Source of the DNA: Laguncularia racemosa
Taxonomy: Eukaryota > Streptophyta > Magnoliopsida > Myrtales > Combretaceae
Length of the DNA: 64,000 nt
Reading direction: 5' to 3'
Assembly: GCA_037954665.1 (NCBI GenBank)
Contig: JBBMOL010000305.1
Location: forward strand, 553,193-617,192
Positions 1 through 8,961 of this stretch are shown one piece after another. The position numbers and the translations under genes are program-made. Numbering within the stretch: position 1 is the stretch's first letter; each line of letters opens with the position of its first letter. The notes beneath the pieces were generated by a model. It saw only the letters and a list, made by a program, of their open reading frames with translations, searched no databases and was not told where the DNA came from.

Positions 1-1788
1 GAATCCTTCATGCTTATAAAATTTACCATGCCCACTCTTCTCACAATGCACATACTCCTCACAAAAATCTCGATCAGCAGCATATAATTCCTTAATGTGC
101 TAAAAACCTAGCAATTTAGAACTAAGAGTAGAGATAAGAGTATACCTTCTAGAAAGTGCATCAGCAACGACATTCTTTTTACCTTGCTTGTAGTGGATGA
201 CATATGGAAATGTTTCGATGAACTCCACCCAACGAGCATGCCTTTTGTTCAGCTTATGTTGCCCCTTCAAGTACTTCAAGAATTCATGATCAGTGTGGAT
301 CACGAACTCTTTTGGCCAAAGGTAGTGTTGCCAAGTCTCCAAGGCTCGAACCAATGCATATAACTCCTTGTCGTAAGTAGGGTAGTTCAAGGTTGCCCCA
401 CTTAGCTTCTCGCTAAAGAATGCAATCGGTCTTCTCTCCTGCATAAGCACTGCTCCAATACCTAATCCTGAAGCATCACACTCAATTTCAAATGTTTTTG
501 CAAAGTTAGGTAAAGCAAGTAATGGCGCCTGAGTCAGCTTATTTTTAAGCATCTGAAAGGCCTTCTCTTGTTGCTCTTCCCATCTAAACCCCACGTTTTT
601 CTTAATTACCTTAGTAAGTGGTGCTGCAATAGTGCTGAAATCCTTCCCAAATCTCCTGTAAAAGCTCGCTAGTCCATGGAAACTCCGCACATGACTTACA
701 GTAGTTGGACTAGGCCATTCTTGGATTGCACGAATCTTTTCTTCATCAACCTGTATTCCCTGTGCACTAACAACAAAGCCAAGAAACACAAGTTTGTCTA
801 TGCAAAAAGTGCACTTCTTGAGGTTAGCATATAATTGTTCCTTTCGAAGCACTTCTAAAACATCCCTTAAGTGACATATATGATCTTCCAAACTCTTACT
901 GTAAATGAGGATATCATCAAAATAGACAACCACAAATTTTCCAATAAAAGTCCTCAAAACATGGTTCATAAGTCTCATAAAAGTACTAGGTGCATTAGTT
1001 AAACCGAAAGGCATTACTAACCACTCATACAATCCATATTTTGTTTTGAATGCGGTTTTCCATTCATCACCTTCTTTCATTCTAATTTGGTGGTATCCAC
1101 TTTTCAGATCAATTTTGGAAAAGACACTAGACCCATGTAACTCGTCTAACATATCATCTAAGTGAGGAATGGGATGACGATAATTTACCGTGATGTTGTT
1201 GATGGCGCGGCAGTTAACATACATTCTCCATGACCCATCCTTCTTAAGCAGTAAAATCATAGGCACTGCACATGGACTCATGCTTTCTCTCACGTACCCC
1301 TTCTCCATTAATTCATCGACCTGCCTTTAGAGTTCCTTTGTCTCCTCCGGATTTCTCCTATAAGCTGGCTTGTTTGGAACCGATGCTATGGGTACAAGGC
1401 CAATCTGGTGCTCAATACCACGAATAGGTGGTAATCCCTTTGGAATCTCCTCAGGGAAGACATCTTCAAAGTCCTGCACAAGAGACATAACCACACTAGG
1501 CAAAGAGTTAGATAGTTCGTTAGTAGTCAAACATGTTTCTTTAAAAGTCAGCAACAACATAGGTTGCTTCATCACTAACGCTCTCCTCACTACACTCACT
1601 CTTGCCACACAACTCTCCTTTTGCAAGGCTGCCCTCTCCTTTTCACTTACCACCAAAGTTGATTCCCCTTCAACTTGGTCTCTCACACTCTTTCTAGCCT
1701 TCCTCTCTTTTTTCCTTTTGATATTGACTTTTGTATTCCTTTTCTTTCTCATTGTCTTTTGCTCTCTCACTCTCCCTCTGCATTTCAC
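1..1788 (-). pseudogene. Element K pol: reverse transcriptase and RNase H (broken)
   Basis: The minus frame starts with a lysine/arginine-rich stretch and the RT entry region (PEEIPKGLPPIRG), then the RT fingers and palm with MPFGLTNAP and the catalytic YFDDIL box near 909-930. The thumb and connection follow (LGFVVSAQGI, SFHGLASFYRRF), then RNase H with ECDASG, FFSEKLSG, YDKEL, TDH and ADALSRR. The frame is cut by a TAA at 1327-1329, where relatives have Gln, and by a stop at 100-102. Beyond that stop the same frame continues to position 1 with the linker that precedes the integrase zinc finger. RT and RNase H would copy element RNA into DNA in cytoplasmic particles; these stops prevent a full product. 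The pol frame is offset by one base from gag near an A-rich run around 1710-1730. Confidence 0.85.
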
Positions 1789-3511
1789 TCACCTTATGTT
1801 TTGCAAAAGACTGTTGTAGCTGCAACTGATCCTCATACACTTGTTTAGGTGTTAACGGTTTAAGATTAAAGCTTTTCCCTTGGTGAACAAGTGTATACTT
1901 GTTAGAAAAGCCATCATGAACAACCTTCCTATCAAATTGCCATGGCCTCCCCAACAACACATGACATGCTTGCATTGGCACTACATCACATAACACCTCA
2001 TCCTCATACCTACCCATGCGAAAACCAATCAAGGCTTGCTTACTCACCTTAGTCTCACCACTATCATTCAACCACTGCAATTTATATGGACTAGGGTGTC
2101 TAACGGTTTTGAGCCCCAGCCTCTCAACAATAAAATTGCTCACTACATTGGTGTAACTTCCTCCATTAATGATCAAGTTGCAAATATGATCTCCTAGATA
2201 ACATCTAGTATGAAATATATTCTCCCTTTGCACCTCCTCTTCTTCCTTCACCTGCACATTCAAAGCTTGCTTCACTACTGCCACTAGCCTTCCCATTGTA
2301 GGCTCCTCATCATCACTAGCATCATCTAATGGAGGCATATCATCTTCTTCACTATCCCCCTCAGTCTCATACTCACCATCATCACACAAAATCATCACAC
2401 GCCTATTTGGACATTGACTAGCAATATGGCCTCTACCTTGGCATTTAAAGCATCTAATGTCACGATTTCTAGAAGTAGAAGATTCAGGGTTACCTTGATT
2501 ACCCGGAGTAGAACCCGCTTGCCTCAGCTCCCCTTTTGGTTTGGTGGGTAAAGGCTTTTCTTCCTTCTTCCATTGGTTAGTCTTCCAAGTGGATGAACCA
2601 GTACCCTGTTGAAACCGTGCACTACTACTACCTTTCCTCTTGTGCTGGTTCTCAACCTTTATAGCCATATGGACCATATCCTCCACTTCTACATAATGCT
2701 GCAATTCAACAACATTTTGAATCTCCCTATTCAATCCCACAAGAAACCTAGCCATGGTAGCCTCTCTATCCTCCTCTATATTCGCCCTAATCATAGTAAC
2801 TTCCATCTCCTTGAAATACTCATCCACACTTCGGCTTCCCTACTGAAGAGTTTGCAATTTTTTGTGCAGTTCACGATAGTAATACGCAGGCACAAACCGC
2901 TTCTTCATCACCCTTTTCATCTCTTCCCACGACTCAATAGGTGGTTCGCCATTCCTTCTTCGATTCAACATTAGTTGATCCCACCACACTATGGCATAAT
3001 CCAAAAATTAAATGGCAGCAAGTTTCACTTTCTTTCTCCTACTATAGTTATGACAATCAAATACCATCTCTACCTTCTTCTCCCACTCTAAGTACGCCTT
3101 GGGATCATTCTTCCCTTGGAAAGGAGGAATCTTCATCTTTATGCTACTCAATTGATTATCCTCTCTATTCCTATTTCCTTTATCTTCCCAATCCCTAGTT
3201 TCTCTATTCCGACCACTATATCCTCTATAACTCCCGACAGAAGGCTCATCAAAGTCATCATCCGAGATTTCATCTCCACCCCTTGGTACTCTCCTAGAAC
3301 GACTCTCCCTCTTACGCCCTTGGAATACGTTTGTGGATTGCTCTAGTCTTTGCTCTACCGTCTCATGAATTTGTTCCATTCCCTCCTGGAACATCCTTTT
3401 CATCTCACCCCTCAACGCCTCAATTACTAACCTAGCATCAAACCTTCCCCTCTCACCTTCAGGAGAATGTTGCCTCGACATTGTTCCTGCAGAAAAGATT
3501 AGTACTAACAC
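1694..3511 (-). pseudogene. Element K gag-protease (broken)
   Basis: The likely start is the Met at 3479-3481 (MSRQHSPEGERGRF). The N-terminal half holds a charged region rich in Arg and Glu, then the conserved capsid entry (KIPPFQGKNDPKAYLEWEKK). In-frame stops at 3008-3010 and 2840-2842 cut the capsid domain, and the frame resumes with VDEYFKEMEV. A zinc knuckle CFKCQGRGHIASQC (C-X2-C-X4-H-X4-C) lies at about 2411-2452, followed by an acidic linker. The aspartic protease follows with NLIINGGSYTNVV, where the catalytic Asp is replaced by Asn (about 2160-2185), and then LLGRPW. The frame ends at 1694-1696 in a Lys/Glu-rich tail. Gag would form the particle and protease would cleave the polyprotein; the lost Asp alone should inactivate it. 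Confidence 0.85.
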
Positions 3512-3762
3512 AAATATATATATGATTAAACCTCACGATACACTCCCTTACGTGTTTCGCTCAAATGATGATATCACACAGTCACTCGTGTATTCTCACA
3601 AACAACAATGATACCAACTCGCCAACTTCTCTTCTCAATTATCTTGGAACTAACCCAAACTACACCAATTCCCTTCCGTAGAATTCAAAACAACTCCAGG
3701 GTTCGTAAATTTCCTCTTTTTCTATCCAAATTTTTTTTTTTTTGCTCTTGATCACGTTTCTC

Positions 3763-3793
<31 letters not shown>

Positions 3794-3969
3794 GTCGTAA
3801 TTCTTCCTTTCTTTTTTTTTTTTTTTTGCAACAAATTGACTAGTAGATACTACACTTTCAATAGACAATTAATACTATGAAATTGAATACGATAATTGAT
3901 ATGAACGATTGGAGTTAGGGTTTTGATGTTACCTTCCTCAAATCGAACTTGATGTTTTGACAAACATAA
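3512..3969 (-). other. Element K 5' leader with pyrimidine-rich tract
   Basis: This is the untranslated leader between PBS and gag. On the plus strand 3728-3828 is a T-rich tract with repeated TTTTC units; on the element strand it is purine-rich. It looks like low-complexity drift. No ORF of note is present. Confidence 0.6.
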
Positions 3970-3981
3970 GCTCTGATACCA
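3970..3981 (-). promoter_or_regulatory. Primer binding site, initiator tRNA-Met (element K)
   Basis: Read on the minus strand this is TGGTATCAGAGC, the complement of the 3' end of plant initiator tRNA-Met. It lies three bases from the inner end of the 5' LTR, as expected for minus-strand DNA priming. Confidence 0.9.
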
Positions 3982-3984
3982 AAC

Positions 3985-4829
3985 TGATGCGAGATCGGTT
4001 TGATCGGATTCCTAACTGATACGAACCACGCCAACATGTGACGAAACCCAATACCAATACGTTCGGAATTCGTTACCTAAGTTGCAAAAATACCCTCAAG
4101 TGGAAACCGCGACCCGTTGTCTATAACCGAGACAAGAACCGTAGTATAATATGAAGACGCCACAATCGGGATGAAAGGCCAATTGATAAGTCGGGATGAA
4201 CGCCACGAAAATAAAATCCGATAAGTTCTAAGTTAGTTCTTGAAGAACTAAGAGAGGAGCCTCTCAAAAGTGTTGTTAATGTTCTAAGATGTATCTTATG
4301 TTCTAAACCCTAGGAGCTTTATACTAGGGTTTACAATTGGTAACAATAAAGCCCAAAACGACATCACTTCAATAAGTTGCGTAAAAATAACAAAAACAGA
4401 ACATGAAGGTCGGCGACGTTGGAATGAAGGCCGACGACCTTGAGCCGGCATTGGAGACATACACGGCCGTGTACTTCTAGACGTGTATCTTTCTATGGAT
4501 TTTCTTGACTCCATACACGGCCGTGCCATTTAGCCGTGTATATGACCGTGTATGATTCTGTGTAACCTTAAGATTCCTACATAGCCGTGCCTTGTAAAGA
4601 CACGCCCTCTTCACCCCGTATCCGATATGACTTGTACAAGAGCAAGGGTCTTCCCATGGTTTTTCCAATCCGTTCCAACTTCATGATTGCTCCAATCCTT
4701 TCCGACTTCATGGACATCCTTTATCAACCCGTTAAGTGCTTCCTTGAGTCGTTTCGCTCGATTTCTTGTGATCGGTCCAAGCGGCACTTCAAGAGGATCC
4801 ACATTCCTTCTTCCGACTTGACTCTCATT
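3985..4829 (-). repeat. Element K 5' LTR
   Basis: The inner edge is clear: plus-strand TGATGCGAGATCGG begins at 3985 beside the PBS. The outer edge is inferred at 4829, where minus-strand TGAGAGTCAAG begins and Athila pol of A1 takes over on the right. The LTR holds two ACACGGCCGTG-type palindromes (4461-4472 and 4515-4526) and a GCCGACGACCTTGAGCCGGC block near 4428-4450. Minus-strand 4611-4802 is an open frame (GPITRNRAKRLKEALNGL) that looks like the C-terminal tail of a plant gypsy polyprotein, suggesting that the pol frame runs into the 3' LTR. The 3' LTR and left TSD copy are outside the window. Confidence 0.65.
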
Positions 4830-6301
4830 ATAGATCTCATCAATGCAGGTATGATCTATCCAATTTTCGATAGCAAATGGGTATGTCCAATTTAAGTTGT
4901 TCCAAAGAAAATGGGCTTAACTGTGATTGAAAACTCTAATGGTGAGTTAGTTCCTACACGTGTTCAGAATGGATGGAGGGTTTGTGTTGATTATAGGAAG
5001 TTAAATGTGTCAACTAGAAAAGATCACTTCCCTCTTCCATTTCTTGATCAAATGCTTGAACGTTTGGCTGGCCATTCTCACTATTGTTGTCTTGATGGTT
5101 ATTCAAGTTTTCATCAAATTCCAGTGGCGCCGGAAGATCAAGAGAAGACTACTTTCACATGTCCATTCGGTACTTTTGCATATCGAAGGATGCCTTTTGG
5201 GCTTTGCAATGCCCTAGCCACATTCTAAAGGTGTATGGTTAGTATATTTTCAGATTATGTGGAGAATATCATAGAAGTTTTCATGGATGACTTCACTGTC
5301 TATGGTAACTCTTTTGATTTATGTTTGACTAACCTTACAAAAGTGCTTTAGAGATGTATAGATAAGAATCTTATATTGAACTATGAAAAATGTCAATTTA
5401 TGGTTGAATAGGGCTTAATTCTAGGTCATATTGTATCTTCTAGGGGACTTGAAGTCGATAAAACTAAAATAGAATTGATTAAATCTTTACCTTACCCTGT
5501 AAGTGTACGGCAAATTTGCTCTTTTCTTGGGAGTGCAGGATTCTATCGATGCTTCATCAAGGATTTTTCCAAGATAACTTAGTCCCTATGTAGATTGCTG
5601 CAAAAAGAAGTGGCATTTGAGTTCGATGAGGCCTGCAAGCATGCTTTTGACACATTGAAGTATAAGTTAACTTCTGCTACAATCATTCAACCACCTAATT
5701 GGAACCTTCCTTTTGAAATTATGTGTGATGCAAGCAATTATGCAGTTGGAGCTATTCTTGGCCAAAGAGTTGTAAAAGCTTCTCATGTCATTTACTATGC
5801 TTCCAGAACATTGGATAGTGCTCAATGCAACTATTCCACAACGGAAAAAGAACTCTTGGCTGTTGTTTTTGCTTTAGAAAAATTCAAATCATATTTACTT
5901 GGTACTAAGGTAATTGTTTACTCTGATCATGCAGCTCTCAAGTACCTGTTCGCGAAGAAGGAGGCAAAACCAAGACTTATTCGATGGATACTCTTATTAC
6001 AAGAGTTTGATATGGAAATACGCAATAGGAAAGGCTCCGAAAACTTAGTTGCCGACCACCTCAGTAGAATACTCATCAGTGAAGAGTCAATACCTCTACA
6101 AGATGATTTTCCAGATGAGCATCTCTTTTCTATTCAAAAGACAATTCCTTAGTATGCTAATATTGTCAACTATTTGGTTACTAAGACACTACCACGTGAT
6201 TTTTCTAGGGCTCAAAAAGATAAAATTAAAAGTGATGCTAAGTACTATGTATGGGATGATCCGTATTTGTGGAAACATTGTGCTAATCAAATCATTGAAG
6301 G
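4830..6301 (+). pseudogene. A1 pol, reverse transcriptase and RNase H part (broken)
   Basis: The frame opens at the RT entry (INAGMIYPIFDSKW) and continues through WRVCVDYRKLN, DHFPLPFLDQMLERLAGH, EKTTFTCPFGTFAYRRMP and the catalytic FMDDF box near 5280-5295. The thumb is SFLGSAGFYRCFIKDFSK. RNase H follows with MCDASNYAVGAILGQ, YASRTLDSAQ, TTEKELLAV, SDHAALKYL and ADHLSRI. One frame carries all of this but has stops at 4893-4895, 5226-5228, 5349-5351, 5409-5411, 5580-5582 and 6150-6152. Most of them stand where relatives have Gln or Trp and need one transition. The frame shifts near 6300, before integrase. Confidence 0.88.
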
Positions 6302-7444
6302 TGTATTTCTCAAGACGATATTCCTTCTGTCTTGCAATTTTGTCACTTATATGCATGTGGTGGACACTTTGGCCTTAAGAGGACAGCTCAAAAAGTGTTA
6401 GGGTGTGGGTTGTTTTGGCCTACCTTGTTTCGTGATTCTTATATGTTTTGTAAGTCTTGTAAACGATGTCAGAAAGTTGGCAACTTAGGACATAGAGACC
6501 AAATGCCACTTACCCCTATTCTTGCTTGTGAAATATTTGATATATGGGGTATTGATTTTATAGGTCCTTTTCCTCTTTCTCTTGGTAATGTTTACATCCT
6601 TCTTGCTGTGGATTATGTCTCAAAGTGGGTGGAAGCCAAAGCGACCCGAACTAACGATGCCAAAGTTGTTGTGGATTTTGTCAAATCTCATATTTTTGCT
6701 AGGTTCGGGACACCAAAGGCTCTTATCAGTGATAGTGGCACACATTTTTGTAATAGAGTAGTGGAAACTCTGCTTAAAAAGTATAATGTCACTCATCGCA
6801 CTTCCACCGCATGCCACCCTCAAACAAATGGATTGGCAGAGGTATCAAATCGAGAAATCAAGTCTATTCTGGAAAAAACTGTCAATCTAAGCAGGAAGGA
6901 TTGGAGCATAAGACTTGAAGATGCATTGTGGGCCTACCGGATAGCTTACAAGACCCCTATAGGTATGTCTCCTTACCGTTTGATATTTGGCAAACCGTGT
7001 CACCTCCCTGTGGGGTTGGAACATAGGGCGTACTGGGCTGTAAAACAATGTAACATGCAAATGGATGAGGCTGGTGAGCACAGAAAACTTCAATTACAAG
7101 AACTTGAAGAAATTCGAAGAGAAGCTTATGAGAGTACTAAAATTTACAAGGAAAAAACAAAGGATTTTCATGATCAAATGATTTCTCGAAAGAATTTTTC
7201 TGTAGGTAAAAAAGTATTACTTTATCACTCTCGATTGAAGTTAGTTTTTGGAAAACTACGCTCACGGTGGGTTGGTCCTTTTGTTATTACTAACATATTT
7301 TCACATGGTGTAGTTGAGATCGCAAGTCTTGAAGCTGGTAAGACTTTCAAAGTCAATGGTCATCGCTTAAAACCTTTTTATGAAGGATTTCAAGTGTGTA
7401 ATATTGAAGAAACCAGTTTAACTTACCCCGAGTACTGCGATTAA
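6302..7444 (+). pseudogene. A1 integrase (open for about 370 codons, cut off from RT by a frameshift)
   Basis: The N-terminal zinc-binding region is visible as CHLYACGGHFG followed by FCKSCKRCQK (His, His, Cys, Cys). The catalytic core has Asp in WGIDFIGPFP, Asp in LISDSGTHFCN, and Glu in EVSNREIKSILEKT after CHPQTNGLAE, so the D,D-35-E set is intact. The C-terminal part contains FGKPCHLPVGLEHRAYWAV and the SH3-like GKLRSRWVGPFVI with FKVNGHRLKPF. It would insert element DNA into the chromosome. There are no internal stops, but it shifts frame relative to RT near 6300, so no full polyprotein could be made. It ends with TAA at 7442-7444. Confidence 0.9.
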
Positions 7445-8946
7445 TTACCAAGAACGTGTAGCCAAAGACGTTAAAGAAAGGCGCTTCATGGGAGGCAACC
7501 CATGCTAAAATATATATATATATATTTCAATTTATTTTATTTTAGTTTTGTTTGGATTTTTTCTTTTGATTAGCTGCAGAAAGGGTACATATCATCAGAT
7601 GACACTCTCTCTCTCTCGTGCTTAAGGGGGGAACTCCAATCACTTTACACTTTATACCAGGGAAGTACCAGTATTCCTTTTCTCTTATTCTCTAATGTTC
7701 CTTATGTTTTTAATTCCTCTTTAATTGTGCTGAATTAGGAACAGTGCGGACACTGTTCAAACTAAGTGTAGGGGAGAGGATAATAAAATATAGAGAATAG
7801 AGAATTGAGTATGATTAGCTAACATCTAAAATCATATTATACTCATACGTTGAATATTTGTCCTTAAGCATTATATGGCAAAATTTTAAGCCAAATTTTT
7901 CAAAATTTTCATGAAATCTAGAGATTGTACTAAATGTTGTAATAGGTATCTATAAAATGTGAAATTGACTCGTTCAAGTGCTTTACTCACCTACTGCTGT
8001 GATTAGAATACTTGGTTAAAATTAAGTAGTGAAATCTTTAAGAAAAAAATTTACCTTGTATTTAGCTTTAGAATTGGAAGTCTAAGAGTAGGTCGAGTTC
8101 TTAAGTGAAAAATAAACAAGTTTACTTCTAGGTTAAATTAGTTACTATATACTCTTTAAAGTTTTTTTTGAAACAATGATAACACTTAGTGGAAGAAGTA
8201 GAAGAAACTTTCTCCTTAGTGATCCTTTATAAAAACGTCTTAATATTATGATAGCTAAAAAAATAATAATAAAAAAATAAAAAAAGAGGAAAAGAATCAA
8301 GCATAGCCATTACTCCAATGATTCAAGTAATTGAGTTAAGAGTATTTGAACTTGAATGTTAGAGTGAGGAAGAGTCCGTAGGGGTATCTTAAAACCTGGT
8401 CACTTGAGTGACGAGCTGAGGATGCTGCCGATTCGATGAACTCACTATAACGATAAGGGCGAAAAAGGCGAAAGTTCATAAAAAAGAAGTGGGCAAAAAC
8501 CCATCAAAATAGATGCTTGATTAAATAAAAAGAATATGAATGTAAAGATCATTGAATGAAATAAGACTTATAATAAAAGGGAGAAAGTCTAGGGAAAGAG
8601 TAGATACCATATGCTTTTACTTTGTGTTGCAAAGATTATATACTTACTAATATCCAATGAAGTTTAATTGGGTGTTTTTCTTTATTGGATTAAGTATTTA
8701 CTTTTGGAATAAAAGTTCTTTTGCTAAACATGAGGATTAAAGTTTGTTTTGTTTAGATTAGCTATTAAATTTTGACTATGGTAATTTAATCACAGGAAAC
8801 CAGTTTGGTTGGAGTAGTAGACATTAAAATTACAAGTCATGAATTAAAAAAGAATAGATGCTTGAAATGATTAAAAAAATTTCGTATAATCTATGATGGA
8901 TTTCTCAATTGATTTGATTCAATTGCTTGAGGACAAGCAAGAGTTT
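7445..8946 (+). other. A1 3' untranslated region
   Basis: This stretch has no convincing coding sequence. Just after integrase is GGGAGGCAACCCATG (about 7490-7504), shared with A2 at 20855-20868. A TA repeat lies at 7510-7525 and a CT repeat near 7600-7616. A block near 8366-8410 (GTAGGGGTATCTTAAAACCT) recurs in A2 and, degraded, in B at the same relative place. The rest is A/T-rich. Confidence 0.7.
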
Positions 8947-8961
8947 AAGTGTGGGGGAATT
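8947..8961 (+). promoter_or_regulatory. Polypurine tract of A1
   Basis: AAGTGTGGGGGAATT lies directly before the TGATAG start of the 3' LTR. It would prime plus-strand DNA synthesis. A2 has a near-identical tract at 24918-24932, after a similar CTTGAGGACA sequence. Confidence 0.85.

Larger units (their letters stand above)
1..4829 (-). mobile_element. Element K: chromovirus-like Ty3/gypsy retrotransposon (partial)
   Basis: This is a minus-strand LTR retrotransposon. In its own direction it reads 5' LTR (4829-3985), PBS for initiator tRNA-Met (3981-3970), leader, gag-protease, then reverse transcriptase and RNase H, and it leaves the window before integrase and the 3' LTR. Gag has a CCHC knuckle and the RT carries a YFDD box, which place it in Ty3/gypsy; the RT wording is chromovirus-like, but the clade cannot be fixed without integrase. 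It interrupts the pol of Athila-type element A1, so it is the younger of the two. It is inactive: there are stops in gag and pol and a frame offset between them. The 5' LTR right edge is inferred. Confidence 0.85.

Noticed and set aside
1370..1819. Plus-strand frame of 149 codons opposite element K
   Set aside because: It is antisense to recognisable gag-protease and RT sequence with no match of its own.
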